64,000 nucleotides of DNA. Source: Aureococcus anophagefferens. Its lineage: Eukaryota; Sar; Pelagophyceae; Pelagomonadales; Pelagomonadaceae. The notes beneath the pieces are model-generated. The model ran no database searches. It was given only the letters and a program-made list of their open reading frames with translations, and had not been told where the DNA came from. The position numbers and the translations under genes are program-made. Numbering within the stretch: position 1 is the first letter of the stretch; each line of letters begins with the position of its first letter. The DNA lies in the NCBI RefSeq assembly GCF_000186865.1, contig NW_008705563.1, forward strand, positions 145,809-209,808. Direction: 5' to 3'. Shown piece after piece: positions 34,398 to 43,880 of the stretch.

Positions 34398-35750
34398 CGG
34401 CCCCCGTCGTCGCGTCGTCCGCGCCGAAGGTCGGCGGGTCCATGGCGACGCACCGACCTTGGCGGTCGTAGCCCGTCGGCCGCGCGTGCGTCAGCACGAG
34501 CCCGAGGCCCGGCAGGGCGAAGACCTGGTAGGGGAACGCGAGCAGCGCGTACCACGTCTTGCCCCAGAAGAGGAGCTGCTGCACCTGCCACGTCTTCGTC
34601 GAGCCGCTCGCGAGCATGACGCCCACCACCACCGCCACCACCAGCGCGAAGCACGCGACGTCGTAGGCGCAGAGGCGCTCGAGGTGGTTCCGGTCCTGGT
34701 GCACGACGTGGTCGACGTCGGGCCCGTCGAGCTCGAGGACGTCGTCGGACCCGTCGTCGCGCCACGTCACGCCGTGCGTGCCCTTCCAGCGGTGGTAGGC
34801 CTTCACGTCCGCGTCGCGCCGCTTCTTTCGGCCCTCGACCTTGACGGACACGGTCTTGCCGACGAGCTGGTACTGGCGCTGCGGGTTGCCGCCCTTGGGG
34901 ATCGCCGTGGTCATCAAACGGAGCGCGACCCACGCGAGGAGCACCTGGAGCACGAAGCCGCAGACCGACAGGACGAACGTCGAGATCCGCGGCTCGCCCC
35001 CCGGGCCCGCGTGGGCGCAGCGGTTCTTCGTGGTCCGCAGGCCCGCGCAGGACATGTACATGACCGACCCGACGAAGGACGACACGAGGCCCGTCGTGTA
35101 GAACTGGAACGACTTGAAGGCCTGGACGTAGGCGACGAGCTGGTACTCGTCGCGCCGGTCGATGAGGCACAGGTTCAGCAGGAACATGAAGCTCTGGATG
35201 CCCGCGAAGGGCAACATGCGGCACGCCGTGATGAGCAGGAACGCGGGCGCCTTGACCTTCTTCCAGAACGTCTTGTCGTAGGGGTACAGCGCGTAGAGAT
35301 ACGCCGCGCGGAGGCACGCGCACGGGTGCCGACGCCCTTTCGCAGGCGCCGCGCGACGAAGCGCGGCATGTCGGGGTCCGCGCCGATGGCGTGGCGCTGC
35401 TCCGCGATGACCTTGTCGATGCGCGCCTCGCACTCGTTCAACAGCAGGAGCCGCGCCTCGGCCTTGGCCGCCTCCAGAGCCTGGCGCGGCGCCGCGGTCG
35501 TCGTCTCGTAGGCCGTCGCCGCGGCGCCGCCGGCCGCGGACGCCGCGGTCGCCGCGGCGCCGCCGGCGGCGACGTAGGCCGTGTGCGTCGTCTCCTGGAG
35601 CTGCTGCGTCGTCGCCGCGGCGACGCCGCCCGTGGTCTCGGCGGCCTGGACGGCGCCGTGCTTGATGGTCGAGACCGTCGTCGAGGCCGTCGACGAGGCA
35701 GCCGAGGCGACGTCGCTGGCCTTCTTTTTGATGAAGCTAAAGCTCGGCAT
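34387..35750 (-). CDS. Multi-span membrane protein, frame broken by a 1-base shift
   Basis: The N-terminal part (MPSFSFIKKKASDVASAAS to RRLRKGV, 35750 to about 35345) and the membrane part (ACLRAAYLYALYPYDKTFWKK onward, about 35340 to the stop at 34387) lie in different frames. They meet around 35335-35345 with no sensible splice sites, so I read one gene with a single-base indel that is either a sequence error or a real lesion. The N-terminus is an Ala/Thr-rich amphipathic helix region. The rest has about six hydrophobic spans (for example FVLSVCGFVLQVLLAWVAL and VACFALVVAVVVGVMLA) and a charged loop with KKRRDADVKAYHRWKGTHG. I recognise no named family. Confidence 0.6.
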
Positions 35751-35942
35751 GGTTTTTTTGAGCGCTGCCGGCGACACGCAGCCCTTTCTGTCGGTCGCAC
35801 GCCGCGCTAGCGCTCAGCTGAGCAGAGGCTGCCACCCATTACGGATACATTGGCCGCGCGCGCTTCACGTTTGCCTTCAACATGAACTCGAAATTCGAAC
35901 GTCCCGCCGCGCGGTGCCGAGTCGACGCGAGCCTCCATTGCC

Positions 35943-36743
35943 TTACGGGTCGCCGGCGCCGCCGAGGAAGTCGACGAGGGACTCGGTCTGGGAGAGGTGC
36001 TGCGCGAGGCGGGCGACGGGCTGGACGACGTGGGACTGGGCGCTGCCCGGCGCGCTCGAGCCGCCGTCGCCGTCGCCCGCCGGCGCGTCGCCGCCCGCGC
36101 GCCGCCGCTCGGCGCAGCGCGCCTCGACGACCGCGATGAGCTCGCGGAGCTCCTCCGCCTTTCCAGGGACGGTCTCGGCCGTGCGCTTGATGTCGCGCGC
36201 GGCGGCCTCGACGGCCTCGACGTGGTCGCGCTCCTGGGCCGACGGCGCGCGCGGTGCGCCGTCGCCCTCGCCGCGGAAGAGCCGCGCCTCGTAGGCGCGC
36301 TGCTCGTCGATGGCCTCGAGCGCGGCGTCGCGGTACTCGGCGACGGCGCGCGCGGCCTCGCGCGCGCGCCGCTCGAGGGCGGCGTTCCTCGCGCGCGCGG
36401 CGACGCAGCGGCCCGCGAGCGTCGACAGCCGCGCGCGCTTCGCGTCGGGCCCGCCGACGGGCTCGGCCTCGTGGCACTGGCCGAGGCGCTCGAGGACGCC
36501 GCGCTTCATGCCCCGGATCCAGCCCTGGACCCACTCGGGCTCGCCGGCGCAGGCGCGCACCGCGCACTCGCTCAAAGCGTCGTCGATGGCGCGCGCCGCG
36601 TCGGCGCCGTAGCGCCGCTTGCGCCGCCCGCCCGCGAGCGACAGCTTGCCCAGGGGCGCGTCGTCCGACGGCGCGTGCTCGAGCTCGAAGGCCTGGTCGC
36701 GCAGGGACGCCTCGACCATGACGAGCGGGTCGACGGAGGCCAT
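35943..36743 (-). CDS. Coiled-coil hypothetical protein
   Basis: 266 residues from MASVDPLVMVEASLRDQ. After ~35 residues a basic patch (GGRRKRRYG) precedes a predicted helix with conserved-looking Cys and Trp (VRACAGEPEWVQGWIRGMKRG). Then a long Ala/Arg/Glu coiled coil (about 115-215) runs to an Ala/Gly/Ser-rich tail ending DFLGGAGDP. The basic patch could be a nuclear localisation signal. It could be a kinetochore or nuclear-envelope type coiled coil, but nothing identifies it. Confidence 0.55.
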   Translation of the reverse strand: MASVDPLVMVEASLRDQAFELEHAPSDDAPLGKLSLAGGRRKRRYGADAARAIDDALSECAVRACAGEPEWVQGWIRGMKRGVLERLGQCHEAEPVGGPDAKRARLSTLAGRCVAARARNAALERRAREAARAVAEYRDAALEAIDEQRAYEARLFRGEGDGAPRAPSAQERDHVEAVEAAARDIKRTAETVPGKAEELRELIAVVEARCAERRRAGGDAPAGDGDGGSSAPGSAQSHVVQPVARLAQHLSQTESLVDFLGGAGDP

Positions 36744-36903
36744 GTGCGTGGATAGGTCGCGCGGCGGCTCCGCGTGCGAGGCGTGCGCCGACGCCGCGGC
36801 CGGCACTCCGGAAGTTCAAAATCGCGTCAAAACCGACCCTGCTCGAGTCGTGCTCAAGATGATGCCGTGATCACCCATCGATGGAGCCCGAGTAGCCCAT
36901 CCG

Positions 36904-38400
36904 ATGCGCAGCGTCGCCGCCAAGGACCGGCTGCCCGGCCGGTCGCCACCGACCGCAAGCGGCGGCGCGGCGCGCTGGGGCGCCGTGACGTTCCGGTCCT
37001 ACTGCTGGAAGGGCCTCACGGAGGTGCCCGAGGAGGCCCTGAAGCACGAAACCCTCGAGAAGCTCTGGCTGCACAACAACGACCTCGTCGTATTGCCGCC
37101 GCGCCTCGGTTCTCTCGTCTCGCTGCGCGTCCTGACGCTGTCGCGGAACGCGCGCCTCGCGGACCCCTGGGACGTGCTCGAGACGCTCGTGAATTTGGTC
37201 ACGCTGGAGCTCAACGGCGCGGGCCTCGAGCGCGCGCCCGAGAGCCTCGGGAACCTGGCGAAGCTCGAGCGCCTCGAGCTGGGCGAGAACCGGCTGCGAG
37301 TCTTACCCGAGGCGCTGGGGACGCTGCAGGAGCTCGCGTACCTCGACGTGAGCGCGAACCGCCTCGAGGCGCTCCCCGTGTGTCTCAAAGCGCTCCCGAA
37401 GCTCGCGGAGGTCCAGGCCTTCCACAACGCCTTCGCGACGGTGCAGACCCTGGGGCCGGCGTGCACGCTCTGGGGCGGCGCGCCGGGCAACCCGCCCGTC
37501 TGGGAGGGCGTCGCGACGCCGTTCTACGCGTCGCTCATGACCGTGTGCGTCATGGACGAGAACGTGCGCTGGCTCGAGGAGTTTCTGATTTATCATCTTC
37601 ACGTGGGCTTCGACCACGTCTACCTCTACGACAACAGCGGCACGGCGGGCTGCCACTGCGTCGACGCGAACGGCGACGCCTACGAGTCGCGGGGCACCAC
37701 GTACGAGCGGAACAAGTACGGCTTCGAGCTCGAGGCCTACGCGCCGCGGACCTTCGCGGCCATCGCCGCCAAGTTCCCGGGCCGGGTCACGCGCGTGCCC
37801 TGGACGCCCAGAGACGAGCACGGCTTCGTCACCTACGGCCAGAACGAGGCGCTCCGCCACTACGTCGACAACTACGGCGGCGACAGCACGTGGTGCTGCT
37901 TCACGGACCTCGACGAGTACGTCTTCTCGCCGAGCGGCCGCGATCTGCGGCGCGACCTGGAAGAATACGCGGCGGCGGGCGTGACGCTCCTGCGGCTCGC
38001 GCAGAAGAAGTTCCGGGACCGCTACGAGCTCCCGCGGCACGCGGCCGTCACGCAGTGCTTCGACGCGCTGAGCTTCGACTTCTCGTCGCCGTCGGCGCCG
38101 ACGAGCCACAAGAATCTCGTCTACCTCTCCCACTTCCGGAGCCTGAAGAACGTCCACGAGTTCTACGTCGACGGCGCCGCGCGGCACGTGCCCCAGGCCG
38201 AGTGGCGCTTCAACCACTACAACGCGAACCCGTCCCAGCTCCAGTGGATGTTCCGGAAGCACCTCATCAAGGCGCCGGCCCTCGACGACGTCGACGCGGG
38301 CATGCGGCGCTACGCGGGCGTCGTCGCCGGCATCCGCCAGCCCGCGCCGCTCGCCGTCGCGAAAAACCCCATGCCCATCGCGCGCCACTCGCTGCGATAG
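36904..38400 (+). CDS. Leucine-rich repeats fused to a GT92-type glycosyltransferase
   Basis: 498 residues, one exon. Residues ~40-200 carry about six leucine-rich repeats of the LxxLxLxxNxLxxLPxxL class (LEKLWLHNNDLVVLPPRL, LERLELGENRLRVLPEAL). Residues ~215-470 match the DUF23/glycosyltransferase family 92 fold: MTVCVMDENVRWLEEFLIYH, FDHVYLYDNSG, FTDLDEYVF as the DxD-like metal site, and WRFNHYNANPSQ near the end. Family 92 enzymes add galactose to N-glycan cores in animals. I see no signal anchor, which is odd for a Golgi enzyme; an upstream exon may be missing, or the LRR part replaces it. Confidence 0.75.
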   Translation: MRSVAAKDRLPGRSPPTASGGAARWGAVTFRSYCWKGLTEVPEEALKHETLEKLWLHNNDLVVLPPRLGSLVSLRVLTLSRNARLADPWDVLETLVNLVTLELNGAGLERAPESLGNLAKLERLELGENRLRVLPEALGTLQELAYLDVSANRLEALPVCLKALPKLAEVQAFHNAFATVQTLGPACTLWGGAPGNPPVWEGVATPFYASLMTVCVMDENVRWLEEFLIYHLHVGFDHVYLYDNSGTAGCHCVDANGDAYESRGTTYERNKYGFELEAYAPRTFAAIAAKFPGRVTRVPWTPRDEHGFVTYGQNEALRHYVDNYGGDSTWCCFTDLDEYVFSPSGRDLRRDLEEYAAAGVTLLRLAQKKFRDRYELPRHAAVTQCFDALSFDFSSPSAPTSHKNLVYLSHFRSLKNVHEFYVDGAARHVPQAEWRFNHYNANPSQLQWMFRKHLIKAPALDDVDAGMRRYAGVVAGIRQPAPLAVAKNPMPIARHSLR

Positions 38401-38438
38401 CGGACTTGGGATAGCGACCGCGCGAGTTTACGGCGCGC

Positions 38439-41076
38439 CTAGCGCCCGACGCCGACGTCGATCTTCGTGAGGCCCTGCCGCATGGTCCAGGACCCGAGGC
38501 GCGCGCCGTCCTTGTCGCCGAGGAAGGCCGTGAACTTGTGGGTCGGGAACGTGTTGATCGTGACGCCCTGGCCCGGCGGGATGTCGCCCTGGGGCGCGAG
38601 GTCGCCGCCGTCGTCCCAGTAGAGCGCGACCTTTGAACTGGCCTTGTTCGTGAAGACGCACTCGATGCCCGCCTTGGCCTTGGCCTTGGCCTTGTCGATG
38701 GCGTCGCGGGGCCGGTTCCAGACCCAGAGGTTCGCGGCCCACTTCTCGCCGTCGCCCATCGGGCAGGACCCGTGGAGCGAGTAGCCGTCCAACGACGCGT
38801 CGCCGCGCTGCGAATAAAACAACACGGAGTCGCCCGTGCGCGGCGTCACGCGCAGGGCCTCCGACTTGGTGTCGCAGACCCAGGCCGCGTCCGCGTCGCG
38901 GATGAAGCCCGGGGTGCGGTTCGTGCCCGCCTGCGTGAGGCGCCCGCCTTGGTAGATCTCGTGCGTCGTCGACAGCGGGAAGACGGTCTCGCCGCCACTA
39001 CCGGCGTTGTTCAGGTAGAGGAAGACAGTCGCGAAGCGGTTCGTGCCGTTGTTCGCGGTAGGGATGGCGTTGGAGAACGCGTCCTCGGATGCGCCGCCGC
39101 CGCCCGCGTTCCGCGACGTGAAGTAGTCGACGTGGGGCTTGTACCACTGGGGCCGCTCGTAGTGGAGCACCTGCAGCCCGTCCTCGAGCTTGCGGTGGGC
39201 GTCGATCTTCAGCAGGCGGAACGCGCGGCCGATGACGTCGCGCGCGACGGGGCTCGCCGTGTCCCAGGCGTTCGTCGACGTCCGCGTCTTGTCGCCCGAC
39301 CGCCCCACCAATCCAACCTCCGACGGCTTGATGCGCGGCTTGTTGCGCTCGATCAACTTTTCGGTTTCGTGGCCCATCATGAACTGGGAGATGCGAAACA
39401 CCTGGGGCCGCATGGAGAGAGTCGTGACGACGGAGCGGTGGCCCGCGTCGACGCCCGTCTCCGCGTCGGCTAAATCGGTAACCGTCGCGTGGCCCGTGCG
39501 TACGGTGGGCCAGACGAAGTGGACGCCGCTGGGCACGAGCCAGACGTCCGCGGCGGCCTTGGCGTCCCACGTCGCGTCCGCGTCTCCCGAAACCTTCGCC
39601 GGGTAGCCGACGACGCCGCGGCCTTTTCGCGCCAAGGCCAGCAGGTCCGCCATGGTGTTCAGCCGGTTCCCCTCGGCGTCGAAGGCCCGGGCGCCGTGGG
39701 CCGGCTCGCAGTCCGAGTACTCCGCGGCGACCAAAGCCGGGCCCGTGTGGTCGCCCGCGAGGTCGATCCTTCCGAGCGTCGTCTTCCGCGCGTCCAAACA
39801 CGACGTCCGCAAAAAGGAGTCAAAGTCGGCGAACTCGCAGGGGTGCACGGGCGGGCCGACCAGCGCCGACCCCATGTCGCCGTTGAGGCGGCCGCGGACC
39901 CGAACGCCGCGCGCCTCCGTCGTCGCGCACTCCGGAGCCGGGTCCTCCGGAGCCGGCGCGGGGTCGCCGTAGATGGACACGGCGCTCACGCGGTAGTTGG
40001 CTTCACTCGACTCCCACTTGGGCCCGAGGCCCGGGAAGGGCTTGAGGGGGTCGTCCTGCCCCAGCGGGCCCGCGATCAACGCGACGGACACCGCGCCGCC
40101 GCCGCCGCCCTCGCCGCCCTCCAGACTCAGCCGGTGGCCCGCCGACGGCCACTCACCGTTCGTCCAGATGGGCCACAACCCGCCGAGACCGACCAAAGCC
40201 TCGTCCTCCGCGAGGTCCGCGCCGACCCAGTCGCCTTGCGTGTTCGCGTGGACGTGGACCTTTCCGCGGAACGCGCCTGGGCAGCAAAGAGAGATTCAAC
40301 GTCGCTTCAACGTGAGTGTTCCGCGCGCGCGCGTTCCAAAAAAAGCATCCACGCTTCGAGACCGCTCCGAGAGATGATCGCTCGTCCAAAAATGAGCCGA
40401 AACGAATGGAAAACGGCCGAGAAAGGAGCCTTTGAAGTTGGGAATTTCGCTCTCTTGTGCTGCCCCGAAACGCGCCGACGTCGCGCGCGGCCACGAGCGT
40501 GAACCCCATGCCGTCGACCTCCCGGTCGCTCTCGCCGTGGGCCGCGCAGGCCATGGGCTCCAGGCCGCCCGCGGGATGGAACGCGACGTGGAGCTCGTAG
40601 GAGCCCTTGGAGCCGTGCAACGCGCGGAACGAGCGCCCGGGCGCGCCGGCTCTGCCCAGGTCCTCGGCGAGTTTGCCGTAGGCGGCCCGGAAGGCCGCGA
40701 AGACCTCGACGGCCGCCGCCGCGACGGCGTCGGGCGCCGCCGAGAGCCAGGTCCCGGGGTCGCCCCGGAAGACGAACGCCTCGGGCTCGCCGCCGCCGCG
40801 CGGCGCGTAGCCGTCGAACGCGTCGAGGTCCTTCCGTTGGAACGCGGCGTAGGCCGCGGCGGCGACGGCGTCGACGGCCCCGGCCTCGAGGCCCATGACG
40901 ATGGCGCCGGACGTCGACAGCGCGGCCTCGAGGGACGACGGCGACAGGTCGTCGAGGCGCGCCATCTGGCCCTCGCCGAAGGACGGGACGACGGAGGCCT
41001 CCGTGTCCTCCTTCGACGACGACCAGAGCCAGCCCGTGGCGGGCCGGGTGAACAAGAGGAGCGCCAGTCTTGTCAT
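38439..41076 (-). CDS. Tandem 2-oxoglutarate oxygenase: IPNS-like plus prolyl-4-hydroxylase, with VHL-beta-like tail
   Basis: Minus-strand exons are 41076-40476 and 40276-38439 (812 aa). MTRLALLLFTRPATGWL is a signal peptide. Residues ~40-260 resemble an isopenicillin-synthase-like oxygenase (GFTLVAARDVGAF, WIWTNGEWPSAGHRL-like end with H249). Residues ~490-720 are a prolyl-4-hydroxylase catalytic domain with iron ligands H582 and D584 (KPHVDYF), distal H702 (SLHGSCP) and 2-oxoglutarate Lys712 (GEKWAANLWVW). The last ~75 residues (CVFTNKASSKVALYWDDGG, PPGQGVTINTFPTHKFTAF) look like a VHL beta domain, the module that binds hydroxyproline in animals. The protein should act in the secretory pathway. 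The intron is a family A introner with a GC donor. Confidence 0.75.
40277..40475 (-). mobile_element. Family A introner acting as a GC-AG intron (199 bp)
   Basis: On the minus strand the donor-side bases GCGCGTTT and the first exon bases after the acceptor GCGCGTTC form an 8 bp target duplication with one mismatch. The frame (DVGAFRGK) is restored only if the intron starts at GC; the nearest GT would shift the frame. Ends are CGGGGCAGC and CTGCCCAG. Confidence 0.88.
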
Positions 41077-41237
41077 GCTTTTTGTCGACCGCGGCATCGT
41101 GGACACCTGGCGCTTGCGGGCGGATGCTGCCGCAAACATGTCGCCGACTGCCACAAGCCGCCAGCGCCGACGGCCGCGGCGCGAGCCAAGCCTTAGTAGC
41201 CACCAGCGCCGTTGCGCCAAGCCAAACTTCGCACACG

Positions 41238-43085
41238 ATGGACGCCGAGGCGCTCCACTCCGAGGCGGAGCGCCGGATCAAGGAGGTGACCATCCCCCTC
41301 TTCGAGGAGCAGGCGCACCTCTTCGTCGACGTGTGGCCGACGTGGAAGGCGGACCTCTCGCAGCCCGGCACGCAGCTCACGGCCGACCAGCTCCAGCTCC
41401 TCGGCCAGATCGACACCCTCGACCGCAAGTACGTCGGCGGCCTGCGCGCGTACCGCGCGAACGCCGTCGAGCTGCTCCGCGCGTCGGCGGCGGGCGCGAA
41501 CCCGCTCGAGGGCTTCCGGCCGTCGGTGCCGCTCGGCGAGACGCTCGTCGCGCACGGCGACGCGTACCGCGCCGCGGAGCGGGCGGGCATCGAGGCGGCG
41601 CAGAGGTGCGCCTTCGTGCTCGTCGCCGGCGGCCTCGGCGAGCGTCTGGGCTACGGCGGCATCAAGGTGGGCCTCCCGACGGAGTCGACGACGGGTTGTT
41701 GTTATTTGAAGCACTACGTCGAGGCGATCTTGGCCATCGGCGACCGCGCGGGGCGGCCCCTGCCGCTGGCGATCATGCTCAGCGGCGACACGGACGCGCC
41801 GACGCGCGCGCTCCTAAAAAAGGAGGGCAACTTCGGCATGCGCGACGAGGATTTGACGCTCATGGTCCAGGACAAGGTGCCGTCCATCGTCGACGGCGGC
41901 GGCCGCTTCGCGCTCGCGAAGGACGGCCGGAGCCTGGAGACGAAGCCCCACGGCCACGGCGACGTCCACGCGCTCGTCGCGGCCCACGGCCTCGCGGACG
42001 CGTGGCTCGCCGCGGGTCTCGAGCGCGTCTTCTTCTTCCAGGACACGAACGCGTTCGCGCTGCGGTCCTGCGTCGCCAACTGCGGCGTCAGCGCGAAGCT
42101 CGACCTCGACTACAACTCGTCGTGCGTGGCGCGCAAGCCCGGCGAGGCCATCGGCGCCATCTGCCGCCTCGACCGCCCCGCGACGGCTACCGAAGACGCG
42201 CGGGCCCTGACGCTCAACGTCGAGTACAACCAGCTCGCGCCGCTCCTCGCGTCCGTCGGCGAGGCCGACGACCCGACGCCGTCCGGCGCCTCGCGCTTCC
42301 CGGGCAACATCAACCAGCTCTTGATCAAGCTCGGCGGCGACGACGGCTACGCGGCGGTGCTACAACGGACCGGCGGCGCGGTGCCCGAGTTCGTGAACCC
42401 GAAGTACGCCGACGACACGAAAACAGCCTTCAAGAAGCCGACGCGCCTCGAATGCATGATGCAGGACTACCCGAAGCTGCTGTCGTCGAACGCGAAGGTC
42501 GGGTTCACGGTGTTGGAACGGGCCGCGGTGCGGGAGTACTCGCCCGTGAAAAACGCGACGGCCGACGGCGCGGCCAAGGTCCGCGCGGGCCTCGCGGGCG
42601 CCTGCCCGGCGACGGGCGAGGCGGACCTCTACGCCTTCAACTGCGACCTGCTGTCCGTCGGCGGCATGGACGTCGCGCCCGCGGAGCGGCGGACGTTTTT
42701 GGACGTGCCCGTGGACCTGCGGCCGCGCGTTTGTTTGAGCCCCTTCTTCGGGCTGACGGAGGACGACTTCGAACGATGCGTCCGGGGCGGCAGCCTCGGC
42801 GTTGGAGCGTCGTTGGTGGTGGAGGGCCGCGGGTCCGTCGTGTTGGAGGACGTGCACGTCCGCGCGGGATCCGCGCTCCGCGTGACGACGGGGCCGGGGA
42901 CGAACCTCGTCGTCCGGGGCCTCGTCGTCGACAACGCGGGCGGCAGCCTCGTCGCGCTCACGGACGCGGAGCTCGCGGACGCGGCCGTGCCCGAGGCCGT
43001 CCGCATCCGCGGCTTCAAGTACGTGCCGCGCGAGGAGCGCCACCTCGACTTCCGCGAGGCCGGCGACTTCGTCGTCACGGCGTAG
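41238..43085 (+). CDS. USP: UDP-sugar pyrophosphorylase
   Basis: 615 residues, one exon. The nucleotide-binding loop GGLGERLGYGGIKVGLP followed by TGCCYLKHYVEAIL is the plant/protist UDP-sugar pyrophosphorylase signature. FFQDTNAFALR, LNVEYNQLAPLL and SRFPGNINQL are further conserved blocks of the uridylyltransferase core. A left-handed beta-helix type end (VEGRGSVVLEDVHVRAGS) closes the protein. It converts several sugar-1-phosphates with UTP into UDP-sugars, feeding glycan and polysaccharide synthesis. The start codon lies 161 bp from the start of the divergent oxygenase gene. Confidence 0.88.
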   Translation: MDAEALHSEAERRIKEVTIPLFEEQAHLFVDVWPTWKADLSQPGTQLTADQLQLLGQIDTLDRKYVGGLRAYRANAVELLRASAAGANPLEGFRPSVPLGETLVAHGDAYRAAERAGIEAAQRCAFVLVAGGLGERLGYGGIKVGLPTESTTGCCYLKHYVEAILAIGDRAGRPLPLAIMLSGDTDAPTRALLKKEGNFGMRDEDLTLMVQDKVPSIVDGGGRFALAKDGRSLETKPHGHGDVHALVAAHGLADAWLAAGLERVFFFQDTNAFALRSCVANCGVSAKLDLDYNSSCVARKPGEAIGAICRLDRPATATEDARALTLNVEYNQLAPLLASVGEADDPTPSGASRFPGNINQLLIKLGGDDGYAAVLQRTGGAVPEFVNPKYADDTKTAFKKPTRLECMMQDYPKLLSSNAKVGFTVLERAAVREYSPVKNATADGAAKVRAGLAGACPATGEADLYAFNCDLLSVGGMDVAPAERRTFLDVPVDLRPRVCLSPFFGLTEDDFERCVRGGSLGVGASLVVEGRGSVVLEDVHVRAGSALRVTTGPGTNLVVRGLVVDNAGGSLVALTDAELADAAVPEAVRIRGFKYVPREERHLDFREAGDFVVTA

Positions 43086-43124
43086 GTTTTTTACTTGTAA
43101 GCTCGCGGGCGGCGGCCGCTCGCC

Positions 43125-43728
43125 CTAGGCCTCCTTGCCCTTGGGCGTCTCCATGATGGCCGGCAGCCCCGCGAGGGACAGGAACAGCATGAGCCCCTCG
43201 GGGACGTAGTGCATCGGGTACTTGAGGGGCAGGTCCGGCGTGAGGTAGCCGAACTTGGCGTTCCACCTGCGTCGGCGCGACGTCGGGCGCGGCGTCGGGC
43301 GCGGCGTCGGGCGCGGCGTCGGGCGCGGCGTCGGGCGCGACGTCGGGCGCGACGTCGGGCGCCCCGAAGCGCGGAGACGCCGGGCGCGCGCGGGTACAAG
43401 ACGCCGATGCCGACGGAGATGAAGAACGCGGCCTTGGCGGCCGACGCCGTCGGGCTGCACATCATGAGGTAGCAGAAGCCGAAGATGGACACGGCGTGGC
43501 CCCGGATCCAGAACTCCATGCCGGGGGTGCTCGGCATGTCCCAGTGGTCCGTGACCATCTTGTCGGGCATGACCTAGGAAGCGCGAGTTTCGCAGCGTCC
43601 TATAACCTACTCAAGTAGGAAGCGCGGCCGAAATCGACATGGGACGCTGCGGAACTCGCGAGCATCTGCACGCCGTAGAGGCCGAAGATGACGGTCGTCA
43701 TCTTGACGTACATGCTGGCGGCGCCCAT
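43125..43728 (-). CDS. Small two-span membrane protein with two unusual introns
   Basis: Minus-strand exons are 43728-43672, 43573-43398 and 43266-43125 (124 aa). Exon 1 encodes MGAASMYVKMTTVIFGLYG. Junction 1 gives GLYGVMPDKMV and junction 2 gives IGVLWNAKFGYLT. Two hydrophobic stretches (AVSIFGFCYLMMCSP with AAFFISVGIGVLW, and LMLFLSLAGLPAI) suggest a small membrane protein with its conserved-looking segment TDHWDMPSTPGMEFWIRGHAV between. I recognise no family. The middle intron is 131 bp, mostly a 12 bp repeat. The first intron (98 bp) is a near-complete hairpin. Confidence 0.65.
43267..43397 (-). repeat. Intron made of a 12 bp tandem repeat
   Basis: Seven copies of a 12 bp unit, sense CGCGCCCGACG(T/C), occupy 43270-43372 inside the second intron of the small membrane-protein gene. 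Donor GTACCC, acceptor CGACGCAG. The repeat itself supplies pyrimidines and no branch-point-like A except near its edges. Confidence 0.85.
43574..43671 (-). other. 98 bp hairpin intron with terminal inverted repeats
   Basis: Inverted arms of about 18 bp (GCGAGTTTCGCAGCGTCC at 43583 and GGACGCTGCGGAACTCGC near 43643, one mismatch) span most of the intron. Donor GTGCAG, acceptor CTTCCTAG. CGCGCTTCCTA occurs twice inside. No clear target duplication. It could be a further introner-like miniature element. Confidence 0.65.
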
Positions 43729-43880
43729 CTTTTGCGGCGGCAGGCGGCGGCGGAATGCAGCAAAGAGTCGACTTTCGAGTGGAGCACGAGGCGCGAGCGC
43801 CGAAATTACTCGTGCACGGTGCCGGCCATATCGCCCGGCAGCCCGGCGTGACGATAGAGAGCAGCTTTTTTTTGCCGACG

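Noticed and set aside
41076..41220. Longer N-terminus for the double oxygenase
   Set aside because: It would extend into the divergent promoter and hide the signal peptide behind Arg-rich sequence; the ATG at 41076 gives a proper leader.
43270..43372. Regularly spaced repeat that could be taken for a CRISPR array
   Set aside because: Units are 12 bp, contiguous with no spacers, and lie in an intron of a eukaryotic gene.
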